A stretch of 64,000 nucleotides of DNA from Tubiluchus corallicola. Its lineage: Eukaryota; Priapulida; Priapulimorpha; Priapulimorphida; Tubiluchidae. The stretch's first letter is position 1. Each line of letters opens with the position of its first letter. This document shows, piece by piece, positions 1-21,900 of the stretch. The notes below the pieces were generated by a model that was not told the origin of the DNA, searched no databases, and saw nothing but the letters and a program-made list of their open reading frames with translations. Location: the NCBI GenBank assembly GCA_030141605.1, contig JAQGDQ010000076.1, positions 620,001 through 684,000 of the forward strand, in the 5' to 3' direction. The position numbers were made by a program, and so were the translations under genes.

Positions 1-18
1 CATATCTTCAGATCACTA

Positions 19-631
19 CCGTATTTTCCCATGTATAAGAGACCCTTGTGTATAAGAGACCCCTTCAATTTTTAGGCAAAAATTCTGGAAAAAAGTTTTT
101 TGGTAATGAATAACTTTATTCATCATAAAAATCATTAAATTCCTCATCACTCTCATCAAAAATATCAACTGGAGTCAGACCTTCAGCAATTCCAGCCAGT
201 TCATTGTATTGCTTACAACCGCTTCATAGTCGAACGCGACACGCCTTGCTTAGGCTGACTCATCTCGTTGACCTCTGCCGACGTATCAATGACGTCGACG
301 GGCATGCAGAGAGCTTATGCAGATGCGTTGATTGGCTGCAGAACAATCGATTTCTCTCCAATACCAAAGAGACATTTAAAAAAATAATAACTTACCCGGT
401 ACATTAATTTTATCATTAGAATTTAGCCATGGAGAAGATTTATTGAAAGGAAACTATAATTATTCGAAATAAAACAGTTGTAGAGCACTTATTTCTTTAA
501 AATCATTAGTGTCACAATTTATGCATCTTATTGAAAAGACTTACTCCCATGTATAAGAGACCCCCTATTTTTAAAGTGAAAATTCTGAGCAAAAAAGGGT
601 CTCTTATACACTTATACAAGGGAAAATACGG
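19..631. mobile_element. Short pogo/Tigger-like DNA transposon (internally deleted)
   Basis: The two ends are inverted copies of each other: the left end begins CCGTATTTTCCC and the right end finishes with its reverse complement. Both are flanked by the dinucleotide TA (17-18 and 632-633), the target duplication expected of Tc1/mariner/pogo elements. A 16-base motif, TGTATAAGAGACCC with variants, occurs twice just inside the left end and again in direct and inverted form near 546-620, so the terminal regions are compound. At about 613 bp the element is too short for a full transposase and keeps only a 3' coding tail on the minus strand. The family assignment rests on the TA duplication, the terminal sequence style and the acidic tail. 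Confidence 0.7.
116..226 (-). pseudogene. C-terminal tail of a pogo-like transposase (remnant)
   Basis: Read on the minus strand, an open frame ends at a TAA (complement of 116-118). It encodes a strongly acidic end: NELAGIAEGLTPVDIF followed by DESDEEFNDFYDE. Acidic C-termini of this kind are typical of pogo/Tigger and related CENP-B-like transposases. The frame is closed by a stop at about 224-226, and no DDE catalytic core is present, so this is a leftover of a larger gene. It lies inside the TA-flanked element at 19-631. Confidence 0.5.
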
Positions 632-1027
632 TAATTGCTGTTTCTTGTTTGGTTCATACAGCAATTTAAATTTTTGACAGCAGGTTAACTCTTTAGTATG
701 TCTTTATATGTGCCCACAGTTTATCCATAAATCATTAGTTACTTTCCCAACTTAACTAAGAAAATTAGAAAAAAAGTTTAGAAATTTAGTTTGCAGTGCA
801 TAAAAACCACAATTTTTTTACTTCTTGGCTGAAAAAATAATTTACTTGTTCATGTGTTTACTGCATAATTGCAGCTATTTACATTAGATTTGCAACTAAT
901 TGGCGTGATTCAAAGTATGTATTTTGAATCGTTAGACATTTATTGTTGATCCACCAGTGCATGAGGCAAACAATTAATTAAAAACAGGTACTTTAATGGC
1001 AACTATGTGGGACTGGAGGTGGTTGTA
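632..1027. other. Non-coding stretch, nothing recognised
   Basis: AT-rich sequence between the pogo-like element and the minus-strand membrane-protein-like remnant. I see no conserved coding frame, RNA gene or repeat here. It is probably part of the large intron ahead of the visible SEC23 exons. Confidence 0.5.
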
Positions 1028-2024
1028 TTATTCGCTTGGGAAACCATACTTTGCTTCACCCTCCGTTTTGTAGATAGTACACGTCATTTGCAACACTGTA
1101 ATAATATGTGATGTTGAGGCATTAGAGAAAAATGCAGATTTTACAGTTACTAAGCATATGGGAAGCTGTAATATCATATAAATGCCAACAATGTGAATGA
1201 TAATTTTTAATCGTCGGCTGGTAGAACCCGAAACCTTCTTCGACATCTTTGCCTTTACTTCTTGATTTTTTCTTATTGCATTGTAGGTTCTGTCGCAAAA
1301 TGATGCTGAAATAAAAATTAGCAAAAGAAAAAATGTTGATGTTCGTATAGTGGCTGTTAAGTATGGACCTCTGTTTGTATATGTAATATGTAAAATGTTT
1401 GACTAGTGGCAGCATTCCATTCTCAGCAGACAGCAAAGCGTAGATGGAAAATGCCCAGTCTGAAATGATTGATTTTTAATCTAGCATTGTGTGTGGATAA
1501 ATTATCTTTAAACAGTAATCTAGCAACAATACTATCACGGCATGTGCAGATTCCAAGTAGCCAAAGAAGTGGAAAACAAAACAGAGCTAACACTATTCCG
1601 TTCAATCGGCAAGAGTAAAAATTTTTAGTTCATATGAATTCCAATGATAAAGAACTTCATAGCAAAACCCCATGCCCTAAGAAACACCACCTGTGAGCAA
1701 AATGCAATCGCTAGCATGGTAATATTAATGCTGTACATTTGCAGAATTGCTCCACTCAGGTATTGCAGAACGTGATACTTCATTTGAATACCAGAGTCAG
1801 CAAGAATAATGGTTAAGACGTTAGATATTCCATCGAAATAAGCGTTAGCTCTTGTGTACATAATATGTAGCTGATCATGTGTATTAATCACTGGCTTTTT
1901 CTCTTCAAAGTACGTACAGTGGCAACTGCTTTTCAACTGATACTTATGTGTAAGCTTCTAGCTGTGAACAGCTTCATATACTTACGAGTAACCGATTATT
2001 AGCACCAAGTTGTGATTCTGTCAT
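1028..2024 (-). pseudogene. Possible decayed multi-span membrane protein, family not recognised
   Basis: Consecutive minus-strand frames carry hydrophobic segments. A possible first exon (2024-1986) encodes MTESQLGANNRLL and ends at a GTAAGT-type donor. A downstream frame (about 1936-1625) has a hydrophobic stretch around ITMLAIAFCSQVVFLRAW. Another frame (about 1605-1540) starts NGIVLALFCFPLLWLL. A last frame (about 1390-1030) reads through TFFLLLIFISASF, a basic loop rich in Lys/Arg, then RRLKIIIHIVGIYMILQLP. The order hydrophobic–basic loop–hydrophobic resembles transmembrane helices 5 and 6 of a seven-helix receptor. The frames do not join without frameshifts or unproven introns, and a DRY or NPxxY motif is not visible. 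It may be a dead gene nested in the SEC23 intron, or a chance run of AT-rich codons. I do not assign a function. Confidence 0.25.
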
Positions 2025-3073
2025 AGGCCACCTGTTTTCTCTTTTTACACAAACACTTTGCTGAATCAGTGAAGAGGATTTTCATGCTATCTTAGGCTAA
2101 CTTGTTGGATCTTTGAAAGTTTGTCTTTGTTGTTGCATATCCATTCGTTTGCTTATTGTGACCTTGGAATTTTTACCAGGAGTTTACAATCACAAAGAAG
2201 TAAAAGGCTTGTAAAAGGCTTCCTTTCTCCTTCGCATCAATCATTTGAGTTTTCTCCAATTACAGACATTTTTCTCCTCTCTGAGCTTTATCTTGTATCT
2301 GATGCATGCTCTAATTAACAAGAAATTATGTAACTGCGTACTTCTGCCTCTATTTCAAATGGAAAGATGTTTTTGCATTTAAGCTTGGTAGAAGTTATAC
2401 AGAAATGTAACGGTGTTGCTTTTTATGTTTAGAGCCCAAGAGTAGTTCCTAAGCTAAGTCTTGCTTGTTGTAGTTGCCATAAAAAATTGGCAAATTCTGC
2501 ATCACATCCGGAAAAAACTAAAAAAACAAACTAAAAAGAGACTTTTTTTATAATATATTTCCTACTTGGATGCACTGCATTTTATCATATTGTTACTTTT
2601 GAATAATTTGACAATCATTTTTCTGTGAAGTGGTAAACAAATATCTATGAGTCTGTGGACGATACAGAAAAATACAAATATTTCGGCATCAATTATGGGT
2701 CCAGCACATTCTCTTCATTCTCTTTCAGTGAGTCCCAAGGACACAGCTGGTAAACGTAAAAATTCTAAATCCTTCCCTACATTATACTAATGAAGAAAAA
2801 GAAGAAGAAGAATGGTCCCATTGCTAATACACTAATAACATAGGATAGGTAGTATGGCACCTATATTCGTAACCTGGTGTAAATGAACGTGTAACGGACA
2901 TGTAATTGAACTCGTCACTCGGTAACCTTTTCCCCGATACTTGGAAAGCTGCTCATTTAACGCTGAATAGACATAAGAAGGCAGCCGGAGTCATGTCTTA
3001 AAAGTCCCAACATGTGAATAAAATTCAAACCCAGAAACCAAGCGTAGTGTCATTCGGCCGCCTCGCACCCCTC
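2025..3073. other. Non-coding stretch, nothing recognised
   Basis: No convincing exon was found, including none matching the SEC23 segment that should precede the exon at 3463. A short purine-rich run (GAAGAAGAAG) lies near 2800. Confidence 0.45.
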
Positions 3074-3420
3074 GGGCACCCATAATGTATACCAAAATAT
3101 TTGTATTTCAACTAAAGACAACATCCATTGATCCATTCATATTTGTTTATTATAAAGAGCCCTTAATCAGTGTCATGTAATGAAATATTTTGGCATTCAG
3201 CACTTTAAATTTTTATCTACATTACACTGATGAGGGCACCCGTAATGGGTGCCAGAATATTTGTATTTTAGGACATATTATCATCTGTAGATCCAATCAT
3301 CTTTATTTAATATTTCATTGTATTGTGTAGAATATTTCCTGTTTTACATTGTTATTATTTTACTTCTGACTCATGTTGAGACTCCTGTATGATGCTTTTA
3401 ATAAATAATAAAAGCTATTG
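3074..3420 (+). repeat. Two-copy tandem repeat, about 160-bp unit, retroposon-like tail
   Basis: The block beginning GGGCACCC and continuing through a TATTTGTATTT motif to an ATCCAT/ATCCAATCAT motif occurs at about 3074 and again at about 3234, in the same orientation. The second copy is preceded by CTACATTACACTGATGA, and a related stretch lies at about 2774. The region ends in AATAAATAATAAAAG (about 3400-3415). A 'CTGATGAGGGC…AATATTTG' motif is reminiscent of the 3' ends of Penelope-like and some LINE elements. That family link is inference; the duplication itself is visible. Confidence 0.45.
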
Positions 3421-3462
3421 CTGTTGCTGTTGCCAATCATGCTAGATCGTATTTTCCTCTAG

Positions 3463-7951
<4,489 letters not shown>

Positions 7952-8470
7952 CAGGCTCTTTTTCATTTTTATGAGGTTGCTCATATCACCTGCTTTTTCA
8001 ATCATGTTCTTTATTTAGGCTCCAGATCTGACTCTGGAGCTTGGGCTTGTGTTTTATCCCCACTTGATATGCCTGTAACGACAAATTGTAATTTCCCTTG
8101 GAAGCGACGGATCGAATTCATGTAGTTGTTACAGTTCGTTTGAGGTAACAGCCTCTTCTCCGTCGGTCATTGTACACATCAGTCTTTATTGACAAACATC
8201 TTGTGACAGTGTGTCCTACTGGTCAATTCAATTGACCCATTTAATATTCCTAAAAAAATCATTGCAAAACATTATGTTAGGTGTAGAATTATGAAATCAC
8301 ATTTGCTTTAGACATTTCAGTTGTCATAAGCTGTATAAACTTTGATTGGAGTTTTACTTAATTATATCTGTTAAATTCTTCTTGTGTCTAATGTATTTAT
8401 TTAGAGGGTATGTTGAAGCTGTACTTGTTGTAGAGTTTATTTAATAAAATAATAAACGAGTTTATTACTT
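7952..8470 (+). other. SEC23 3' untranslated region
   Basis: Sequence from the TAG stop to the poly(A) signals near 8445. It carries no conserved frame. There is a TC- and TG-rich stretch but no structured RNA that I can see. Confidence 0.6.
8443..8456 (+). terminator. Tandem poly(A) signals of SEC23
   Basis: AATAAA occurs at 8443-8448 and again at 8451-8456, about 490 bases after the SEC23 stop codon, followed by a T-rich stretch. This is the expected arrangement for cleavage and polyadenylation of the SEC23 transcript. Confidence 0.6.
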
Positions 8471-10259
8471 TCTGATCTATGTTTTCAATTCTATTTTCTA
8501 CAGATATATGTATCCTTAGTTCTCCTTTTTTAACAAAGAGGACAGTGCATAATTCAGTGTTACTCCTTACTAACTATGTACACCTGCACTGCTTGTGTCA
8601 TCTTGGAAGCCGTTTTGGATGCCGTTATTCATATAGAATGGATATATGGAATGTAGACATTCAAACTCTCGACTCCCTAAAACCCCTTACAAGACTTCCC
8701 AAAAAGTACTATTTTGGATGCCATAGGTCTACGGGAAAGTGGCCAGAGCCTTGCTGGTTCTTGTGGCCCACCACGTGTGAGGCTGCATAAATTTCTTCTT
8801 TATATAATAGTTTAATAACAATATCACTAATGTGACTATTTTGCTTTTTAATGAAGTTGATTGCTTTCCTATAGTTAGATGAGTAGTGTCACTTTTGAGC
8901 ATCTGGTAAAACGTGACTGTTTCGCCATCCCAGGCTGACCAAAATATTTTATTAATCTTCCTGGCATGATATTGTAATTAATGCATTTGTTGAGCTGGTG
9001 AAGTGTACTCTGATTTTTATGCAATATCATCTGAATTTCGTTCAGTTTCTTACTCGATGACTGATTGCTAAAATGGCTGCACCTAACTGTCAGCACAGTT
9101 AAATTCACAAATTTAAAAAAAATACTGCTAATCTAAGCTCTCTGTGTGTGCAGTAAGTTACAGTGTAAGTGATGCAAAATTTCAAGAATATTATTTACAC
9201 TTTATTTATGAATTCTGTTTTCTTGTCTTTTAACTAAAGAAAGTTCAACTCCATAATGGAAAACGAGTAAACAGCGATTTTTGCTAAATTTAATTTTATT
9301 GGAGTGAGTTACAATAAATTCTATATACACAGTTTTTCGTTTTGAAGTCAAGGTCATTGGTAATATAATTCACATATATGTTTTGACTATTGAATTCCAT
9401 TCTAATTGCCTAGTATGTATACTTAAATAAGAAATTGAATATGTACATTTGCTGCAAAAATTCAAAATTATCAACAGTATCTTAGAAACTACAATCAAGT
9501 TTTCATAATTTTTTTTAATTTTTCAGATCTAATTACTAATAGCAGATCTAATTACTAATCTACGCAAATTTTTGTTCCATAATTGTGATGTAGTTCTTAT
9601 CTAAATAATAAATAAATGTTTTAAGAAGTAATGGTAGATTCTATTTAAAGGAATACAGTAATGATTTACAAATGTAATAATAATGTTTTGTAATCTACAG
9701 TACTTTTTTATGCAATCAAGTTCAATGGCCATTCATATTAAGAGGCTCAGTAAGAAGATGAAGATATAATGGTACAAGTCCAGAGAAAGAGAATTTATAT
9801 ATCTTGTTATTGATATAAAGTATCTTTATTGTTGATGTTCTTCAATAGAGTAAAGTTGTAATATTCAGAGAAACAGCTTTCTGATGGTAAGAATTCCAAG
9901 GAAAACACTGGATTTATAAGCAGTCGTTCTATATCAGAGTAAGCTTATGAGAAGTACATGAGTAAATAGTTAATGTTTAGGAGCCAGTGAGCAGAGGTCC
10001 TGAGAACACTTCCATAGAGGTAGTGAGAAAAGAAGCTTAATGTAGCAACCGGCGACGAGCAAAGAACTGCAGGGTGACTTAACTCAGACCAAACATATTG
10101 ACAATGCGATTTTGCAGTGTCCGTGCAGGCTGAATGGTCGACTTATAAAGACATAGTACTGAGTACTGATTTTGGAATTGGATACTATAACAACATTTTT
10201 CTTCATCATTGCCATCTTTAATCTGATCTTCAACAACATGAAGGGAGTCGGTGTTGCAG
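8471..10259. other. Intergenic region between convergent SEC23 and LAMP genes
   Basis: No convincing gene. A GC-richer patch at 8580-8790 holds an open frame on the + strand ending TGKWPEPCWFLWPTTCEAA, which I do not recognise. A minus-strand frame at 8875-9108 encodes PGRLIKYFGQPGMAKQ, similar to a frame at about 28400-28500, so part of this is probably repeat DNA. A 17-base sequence (CAGATCTAATTACTAAT) is repeated 19 bases apart at 9524 and 9543. A further TTTATT (minus-strand AATAAA) lies at 9825-9830 and could be an alternative LAMP poly(A) signal. Confidence 0.5.
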
Positions 10260-10265
10260 TTTATT
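10260..10265 (-). terminator. Candidate poly(A) signal of the LAMP gene
   Basis: TTTATT on the + strand reads AATAAA on the minus strand, about 340 bases downstream of the LAMP stop codon. A second candidate lies at 9825-9830. The choice between them cannot be made from sequence alone. Confidence 0.4.
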
Positions 10266-10603
10266 TCTTAGAGTTACAAATACAGTGCTAACTACAAAAA
10301 ATTAAAGTTCTGCTAATGTCACACAAGCTTAATATATAGATTCTATTTTACTGAGCTGCCTTTTAAACAATTTATGGTACATAAAAAGAACTAATTCATA
10401 TTGGACCTGATAAAGGTTTTCTTACTCTCGGGATGGGGGCATTTGGTATTAGGCCAATCAGCATCTATGAACCAGTCATGTTGCCTGGGTATTGCATAAC
10501 TGTTCATTGAATTTTTAGCTAAGTGCTTGTCATACTGACATTCTTGAAATGTCAGAGTGACTGGCTGTCTCCCAGGTTAGTCCGATTTGTGATCCCCCTT
10601 CGC

Positions 10604-16165
<5,562 letters not shown>

Positions 16166-16200
16166 GATGCTGCAGTTGTGGTTAATGATCATCCATTGCC

Positions 16201-16207
16201 TATATAT
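16201..16207 (-). promoter_or_regulatory. Candidate TATA box of the LAMP gene
   Basis: The minus strand reads GGATATATAGG here, 36 bases or more upstream of the LAMP start codon at 16165. If used, it would start transcription near 16171-16176 and leave a very short 5' leader. A distal promoter with a longer leader is equally possible. Confidence 0.35.
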
Positions 16208-16212
16208 CCACT

Positions 16213-17769
16213 ATCCTACGCATGAAAAATCAATCTCTTCTGAGGAAGCCTCGAGTGTGGGCTTCTAATAGGAATTTTTCTGTTCAAGGTATCCACAGAG
16301 ACGCTGCAGGCAGAACTACTATTATTCTATTATTTCTCCAGTATCAGCATGATATTCTATGATTATAAATCAGGTTATTTGTGTTTCATGCACGACTCTG
16401 CACGTCCTCAGAAGTTTGCAAAGCAACTATTGCAGATATTGACAACAAACGTATCAGCCGCTGCCGTCAACTATTTTTTATATAATCCTTACAATAATGA
16501 CTTTTTTACCTTGAAACGTATTTGCAAAATGCGCACTCAAAAACTAACATAATTCAAATGCTGAAAATTGTAAGAATGAATTAATTATTGTACTAGGTTA
16601 ACTAATTATAAGAAAAATCAATGGAAAAGCACATCAGAGACTGTCAGTTCACCTGCGATTCTGCGAATGCAAGATCAATTGATATTTCATTCCATTTTTC
16701 GTGAAATCAAGAATTCGGATTGTAGACGCTAATTCACGTTTGCATGATTAGTTACAAAGAAATGCAACGGATTGTTCAACGTCTTAGGGCTGTTGCCGTC
16801 GATAAATATTAGCATAATTTTGATGATTGGCCTATCGGCCTGGTGGGTCAATAAGAACTGTTTCACTTAATTCATTGTTCAATTAACAACTTAAAACCTA
16901 AGGAGTTAAACCGTGTTTACAAAAAAGAACTACGTAAGCACACTCACGTTAACACTTTGAAATCAGAGTAGTTTGTGAGGAAATGGCATTGAATCAAGAC
17001 TTGTTTAAAGATGAGGTGTTGTGTGATCAAGTGCTCAAGGAACTCGCTGGACTGGTTATCTTAAAAGTTTCTGATTCCTATCTAAAATCAGTCTGATTTT
17101 TTTCCCATTCCCTTCTTTAGGCCTTCCAGGTTCTTTCCGTCTATCAACGGTGAGGAAGTTTTTGAATACATTATCACAATAATATAGATAGATTAGATGC
17201 TGCTTGTTTTCGACAAGAATTGAATTAAACTTGTAACTTCACAAATTCAACACCTCTAAATTACTTCTTCCACTGCTGATTTTCGTATATATTTTCTTAA
17301 GAAACATATATATATATATGTTCAATTATAGACTAGTCATATGTAACTTATATAAATTGTTATTTTCGTGTTAATCGCGTATTGATAACCACGGGTTCAC
17401 AATTTTGAGGTAGTCGGCTGCATGGCTTCATTTTATTCCACAAAATAAGGACTCCTTATTCAGAACGGCACTCAGCAAGAATACGTTGTAATGACTTGCC
17501 GCAAAAATGACCATGATCAAACTTGCTTATAGACTGCAAGCAAACCAGTATCAGTCCCTGGCACATAGTTCTTAAAAAAGCCACTTTAAAACTATCATAT
17601 CAGCCAGCGTTATAAAACGTGAGTCACTGAATAATACTAATAAGTAATATCCACAATAAGGTATGCGCCTCTTAAATGTACTGAGATCCTAGGTAAATAA
17701 ATAAATGATGGGTTTTATTAAAAGCCACACCATAGCAGCAATAATTAAATAGAAGGTGTGAATATAATA
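16213..17769. other. Intergenic region, nothing recognised
   Basis: AT-rich sequence upstream of the LAMP gene. No exon-like frame, RNA gene or recognisable element was found. A short (TA)n run occurs at about 17306-17318. Confidence 0.5.
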
Positions 17770-18990
17770 ACAATATAGTCCAAACATAGCCTTTCATTTG
17801 TTCAATAGTACAGCATTATCGGTTGCTTTATATAATAGCGAACTATGGGGACCGTTTTGCACCAATTTTAAACGCAAAATTTCTAATAACAATGTATCTG
17901 CTGCGTACTATGATATAGAAGCAGAAATTTTAAATATAAAATTTTGTAGATATATCCTTGGAGTTAATAACAAATTTAGCAAAAACGCTGTACGGGGCGA
18001 ACTTGGTAAATACCCCATTGGTACAAATATAATCTGTCGAATAATTGGCTACTAAACACATGTAGTCAACCTGCCCAAACCTTCATTAGCACGTCTTTGG
18101 CACAATGAGTCATTTAATCAATGTAATCATAGAATCAATAGCAAGGCAGATATTTGCAAAAGATATTTTAGTACATCTTGGGTTTACACATGTTTGGGAA
18201 ATAAAATAAAATGGGTTTACACATCAATAAAAAGCGCCTTATTTGGGCAATGAAGATAAAATTAGAAATAGTCCATGTAGCAAATTGGAAACTTGAAATT
18301 AACAGGCCTACCACAAAAAATAATCAAGGAAATAAACTTAGAAACTACTGCAAATTTAAACTTGAGTTTGAGCTTGAAAATTATTTCATAGCGCAGAAAA
18401 TCCCAAGAAGGGCTAAAATAGCTTTTGCAAAATTCGGGATTAGTTCACATACTTTACCTATTGAAACAGGAAAACGTATCATAAATCAAAAGAGTTTCCT
18501 GTTAATCAAAGAGTATGCATATATTGCAAAGATACTGACGATGAGCAACATTCTTAATGTACTGTGATAAACATAAAATTGACAGAAAGATAGCCGTCAA
18601 TAAAATCTCAATCATATGTCCCGATTTTAGTAATATGAACAATGTTGACAACTATTTGTTTTTGGCAGGGAGCAAAGATCAAGAAATACTAACAATTGTT
18701 TGTAATCTAATAAACAAACGTTTTGTAAATAGGAAGAAGCTATAGAATTTTGTACTTATAAAATTGGATTGTTAACATAATTATCAATTTTAGTGTGTTG
18801 AATGTATATGTGAAGTTGGATTTATGACACACGTCAGTGTCTGATGTTGTTTTTGTTTTTTGTTTGTAATGTGCTAATTACACATACCTCCGTGTACTTA
18901 TATTATTTGTTTTGTCTGGTACTTTGTAATTAAAGAACGTATAATTTTGTTAATGTACTTTCACCCAATTATAAATTATAAATTATAATA
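17770..18990 (+). mobile_element. Decayed non-LTR retrotransposon, 3' end
   Basis: The frame at 17798-18052 reads ALSVALYNSELWGPF, then ILNIKFCRYILGVNNKFS and RGELGKYPIG. This matches the end of LINE reverse transcriptases, where a YGSE-W motif is followed by KxxLGV and GELGxYP. A second frame (18211-18540) carries KLRNYCKFKLEFELENYF and ISSHTLPIETGK, matching the LINE C-terminal region with a shared 'RxSSHxLxIExGR' motif. A degraded zinc-knuckle (RVCIYCKDTDDEQH) follows across a frameshift, and a third frame ends at TAG (18743-18745). The element closes with ATTATAA units repeated in tandem (about 18968-18990), a typical LINE tail. Frameshifts and stops show it is dead; the 5' part is missing. 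Confidence 0.75.
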
Positions 18991-21900
18991 CTGAAAATAG
19001 AGAAAAAGGAGTCAAAAGACACTTATGCAATAAAACATAAAATTATAAAAGAGACATTGCTTACATTACATGAAAAAAATTGAGAGAAATGGCATCATGA
19101 AGTCAGTAAAGCCAATTGTGACAATTAATCTTTTGTTGCTATAATTTAGAAAGAAGCTCGGCATTACTATTATTCTTTTAATTAAAACAAGCATTGCTGA
19201 ACGTTTGTAATGTTCTGTTCGAATTTTTGGCCAACAGCTTTCTAAATTCTAACGGTCCTTTTAGATATCACTTGCTCACTTTTTAAATTTAACACTATAT
19301 GCTACTAGCTAAAGTTGACTCTTGTGTCTTGTTCATAAAAGATAACACTTGATTCCGCTAAATTGTTGGCAAATATCAAGCTCTATCAAAAATAACATCT
19401 TGTTTATTCGTTTATTTACCTGATTGTAAGTAATGTATTGTGGCAATATGAAGGGTTAGTTATCTCATAGTCTTAAATGGTACATTTTCTTTGTATAGTT
19501 TCGCAGCGTCATTCCTTACTTTAGGACTAGTTAAATTGATGATTGTGGCTGTACCAAGTTTTACAAGCAATAAAGTGACTTGTTTTGTTAGGCATGGTAG
19601 CTAAAACAACGAAATGTCATGTTGCTGCAACGATTGGCTTTTTTGTAGATGATATAAACAAATTTCATGTTTTGAGTGACCGTTATACCGGGAATGTTGA
19701 CTTATTGTTCTTTCGAAGGGAGCTATAATGTTCCTGCCAGTAAGCGATTTGATTTGTTCTGCTGTCTGAGTATGTATCAGCTAAGTGAGATAATTTTACA
19801 CCATCAGCATAATACAATTTGTACAATCAATTATCCCAGAAATATCGTTTACAAAATTACAAATATTGCAAATAAAGCTGTTTTTGGCGGCTACTGTCCA
19901 TTTACTAACCAGATTCGAACAGCATTGGATGGTTTTAACGCTATATTTCCACTAATGCACATATGTACATATCTACTCACGACCAGACGGTCTAGTGGTA
20001 ACGCGTCAGCTTTCTTAGTGGTAACGCAAGCTTACGTTAATTGTTCACCCAAAAAGCCGATTTGAAATAAAAATTATAATAATAACGCAAAATAATTGTT
20101 TTATCTTATTTTCTTGCGTTTTATTTAAATTTAAAAGGAAACATATCTCAACGATTCAGCTCTTCAATTGCGTGAGTTATTGAGCTCATTCGTCTGTTTA
20201 GTTTGTGCGATTAACTACGCCTAGAGATTTTTTTGCACGGAAGCCGCATCATGGAGTAAACGCGTGTCGGTGTGTGTGTGTATAGCTAGCTGTATTGATC
20301 GTCTTTCAGTTTGATTTTGTTATAGTAATGTTGTTGACATGGTTTGTCCAAAATTTGAATAACAATTGGAAAAATCTATTATATCGTTTTTTATTGCGGT
20401 AAGATATTTATATTATAGTTAACTTTTAATTTGCAAACTTTCGAGACAGACAACTTCGATTCAGCATAATATCTTATCCAGAGAACCTGTATTAATCTAC
20501 CATGGCAGTTCTACTATCAGAACTACCTGTAACGTAAAGCTGACCCATTTCACACTTTTAGCTTGATAAATTATTCCAGTTTGAATATAATATTATTATG
20601 TTAATTTGCGAATTTTTGTTTGTATACGTAGCAAAATTTCTTACGAGTTCTTAGTCTACAGATCTCTGGACACGTTGAATGGGAAAAATCAAATAATTTG
20701 AAACATGCTTTGCTTGTTAGAAAAGAAGAAGTGTAAGTTGTGGGCTAATTGAACCACAAAAACTTTTTTCACGATTTGTGTAACAATACATACATGTGCA
20801 AATTACAAATATCAGATAAAAAATCTGTTTGTTATTACACTCGCCTTTGTTGTACTTATCACAGTGCATCAGCAGCAGTATAATAAAAGCGACTGTCTTG
20901 CCCATTGTGGATGATGTATGCACCCTTTCTCATGCTGGCTTGCAGCGTGTAGTCGAATAAAACAAAATCTGCTTTTTTACTTTGTCGACAGTTGATACCT
21001 TTAAAAATGACAAATCATGTTTTAATATTTTATTAGTGAGGGCCTGTTTAAAAAGGATCTATACAGAATGCAAAAAGTGGCTTTTGCAAATTATAAAACG
21101 AATGTTATTTGTTTTAAATCCAACTTTTCCTATATTTTTGTGTGCAGTGCCTAGAAATTGTATAGCATGTGCAAAATGGGTTAGTCAGTGCATTAAGTTA
21201 AACAAGGAGTTCAGGTAAACAGGTCTGTTAATTGTTTTACTGGTGTCCTAAAAACTTTTATGCAAAATAAAAATATAAATGAGTGGCAACAAGCAAATAA
21301 TATAGTCGGTGATTTTAGAATAATTATGGGATTGCACAATCGATGTATGTGTATTTCAAAGTATGTCAAGCAGTGCACTTTCTAGCAGCATTTCCGTCTT
21401 GTACAGGTGCTATGACTGTTTTTCGTTGGAACAACCATAAGCACCATAGGCTGCTTTTTTGCTCTGACGTTAAAGTCATTTACACGATTAATTAATTGCT
21501 GGTATTTTTTGTCATTTAGGGAAACAGTGGTCATTACTTTATTTGCCTGACATTTTCTAATTCAGTGTAAAATCCTGATTTCATTTTAAGCATCCAGAAG
21601 TTATCTGTTTCTGCATCCATCCTGTATGGAACACAGCTTGAATGGAAGTATTAATGCCCTTGTATCCTTACACGCCCTTTTATCTCAGTTAATGGTTTCC
21701 ACTAGAATGTCATACACAGTTGTTTTTTTCATAAGAAATTAGAACTATGCATCATTGGGGTAGATCCATTCATACGTTGGAGTAAAGGAAACCTCTACCT
21801 TTCTATGTACAGTCTATAGAGCAGATCTATTTAATTGGTGTAATTCATTTAACAGAGCATATTTGAGGGGCGTACTCAGAAAGTGAAAAATCAGACTTTC

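Noticed and set aside
18211-18567. 118-codon frame considered as an independent gene
   Set aside because: It continues the LINE polyprotein match of the frame before it and is followed by a frameshifted LINE end, so it is part of the dead element.
19985-20040. Possible functional tRNA gene
   Set aside because: The A-box-like motif is duplicated but no proper B-box or acceptor stem follows at tRNA spacing.
19676-20065. 129-codon + strand frame
   Set aside because: No family motif, AT-driven composition and no splice or promoter context; it includes a tRNA A-box-like repeat, so it is more likely non-coding.
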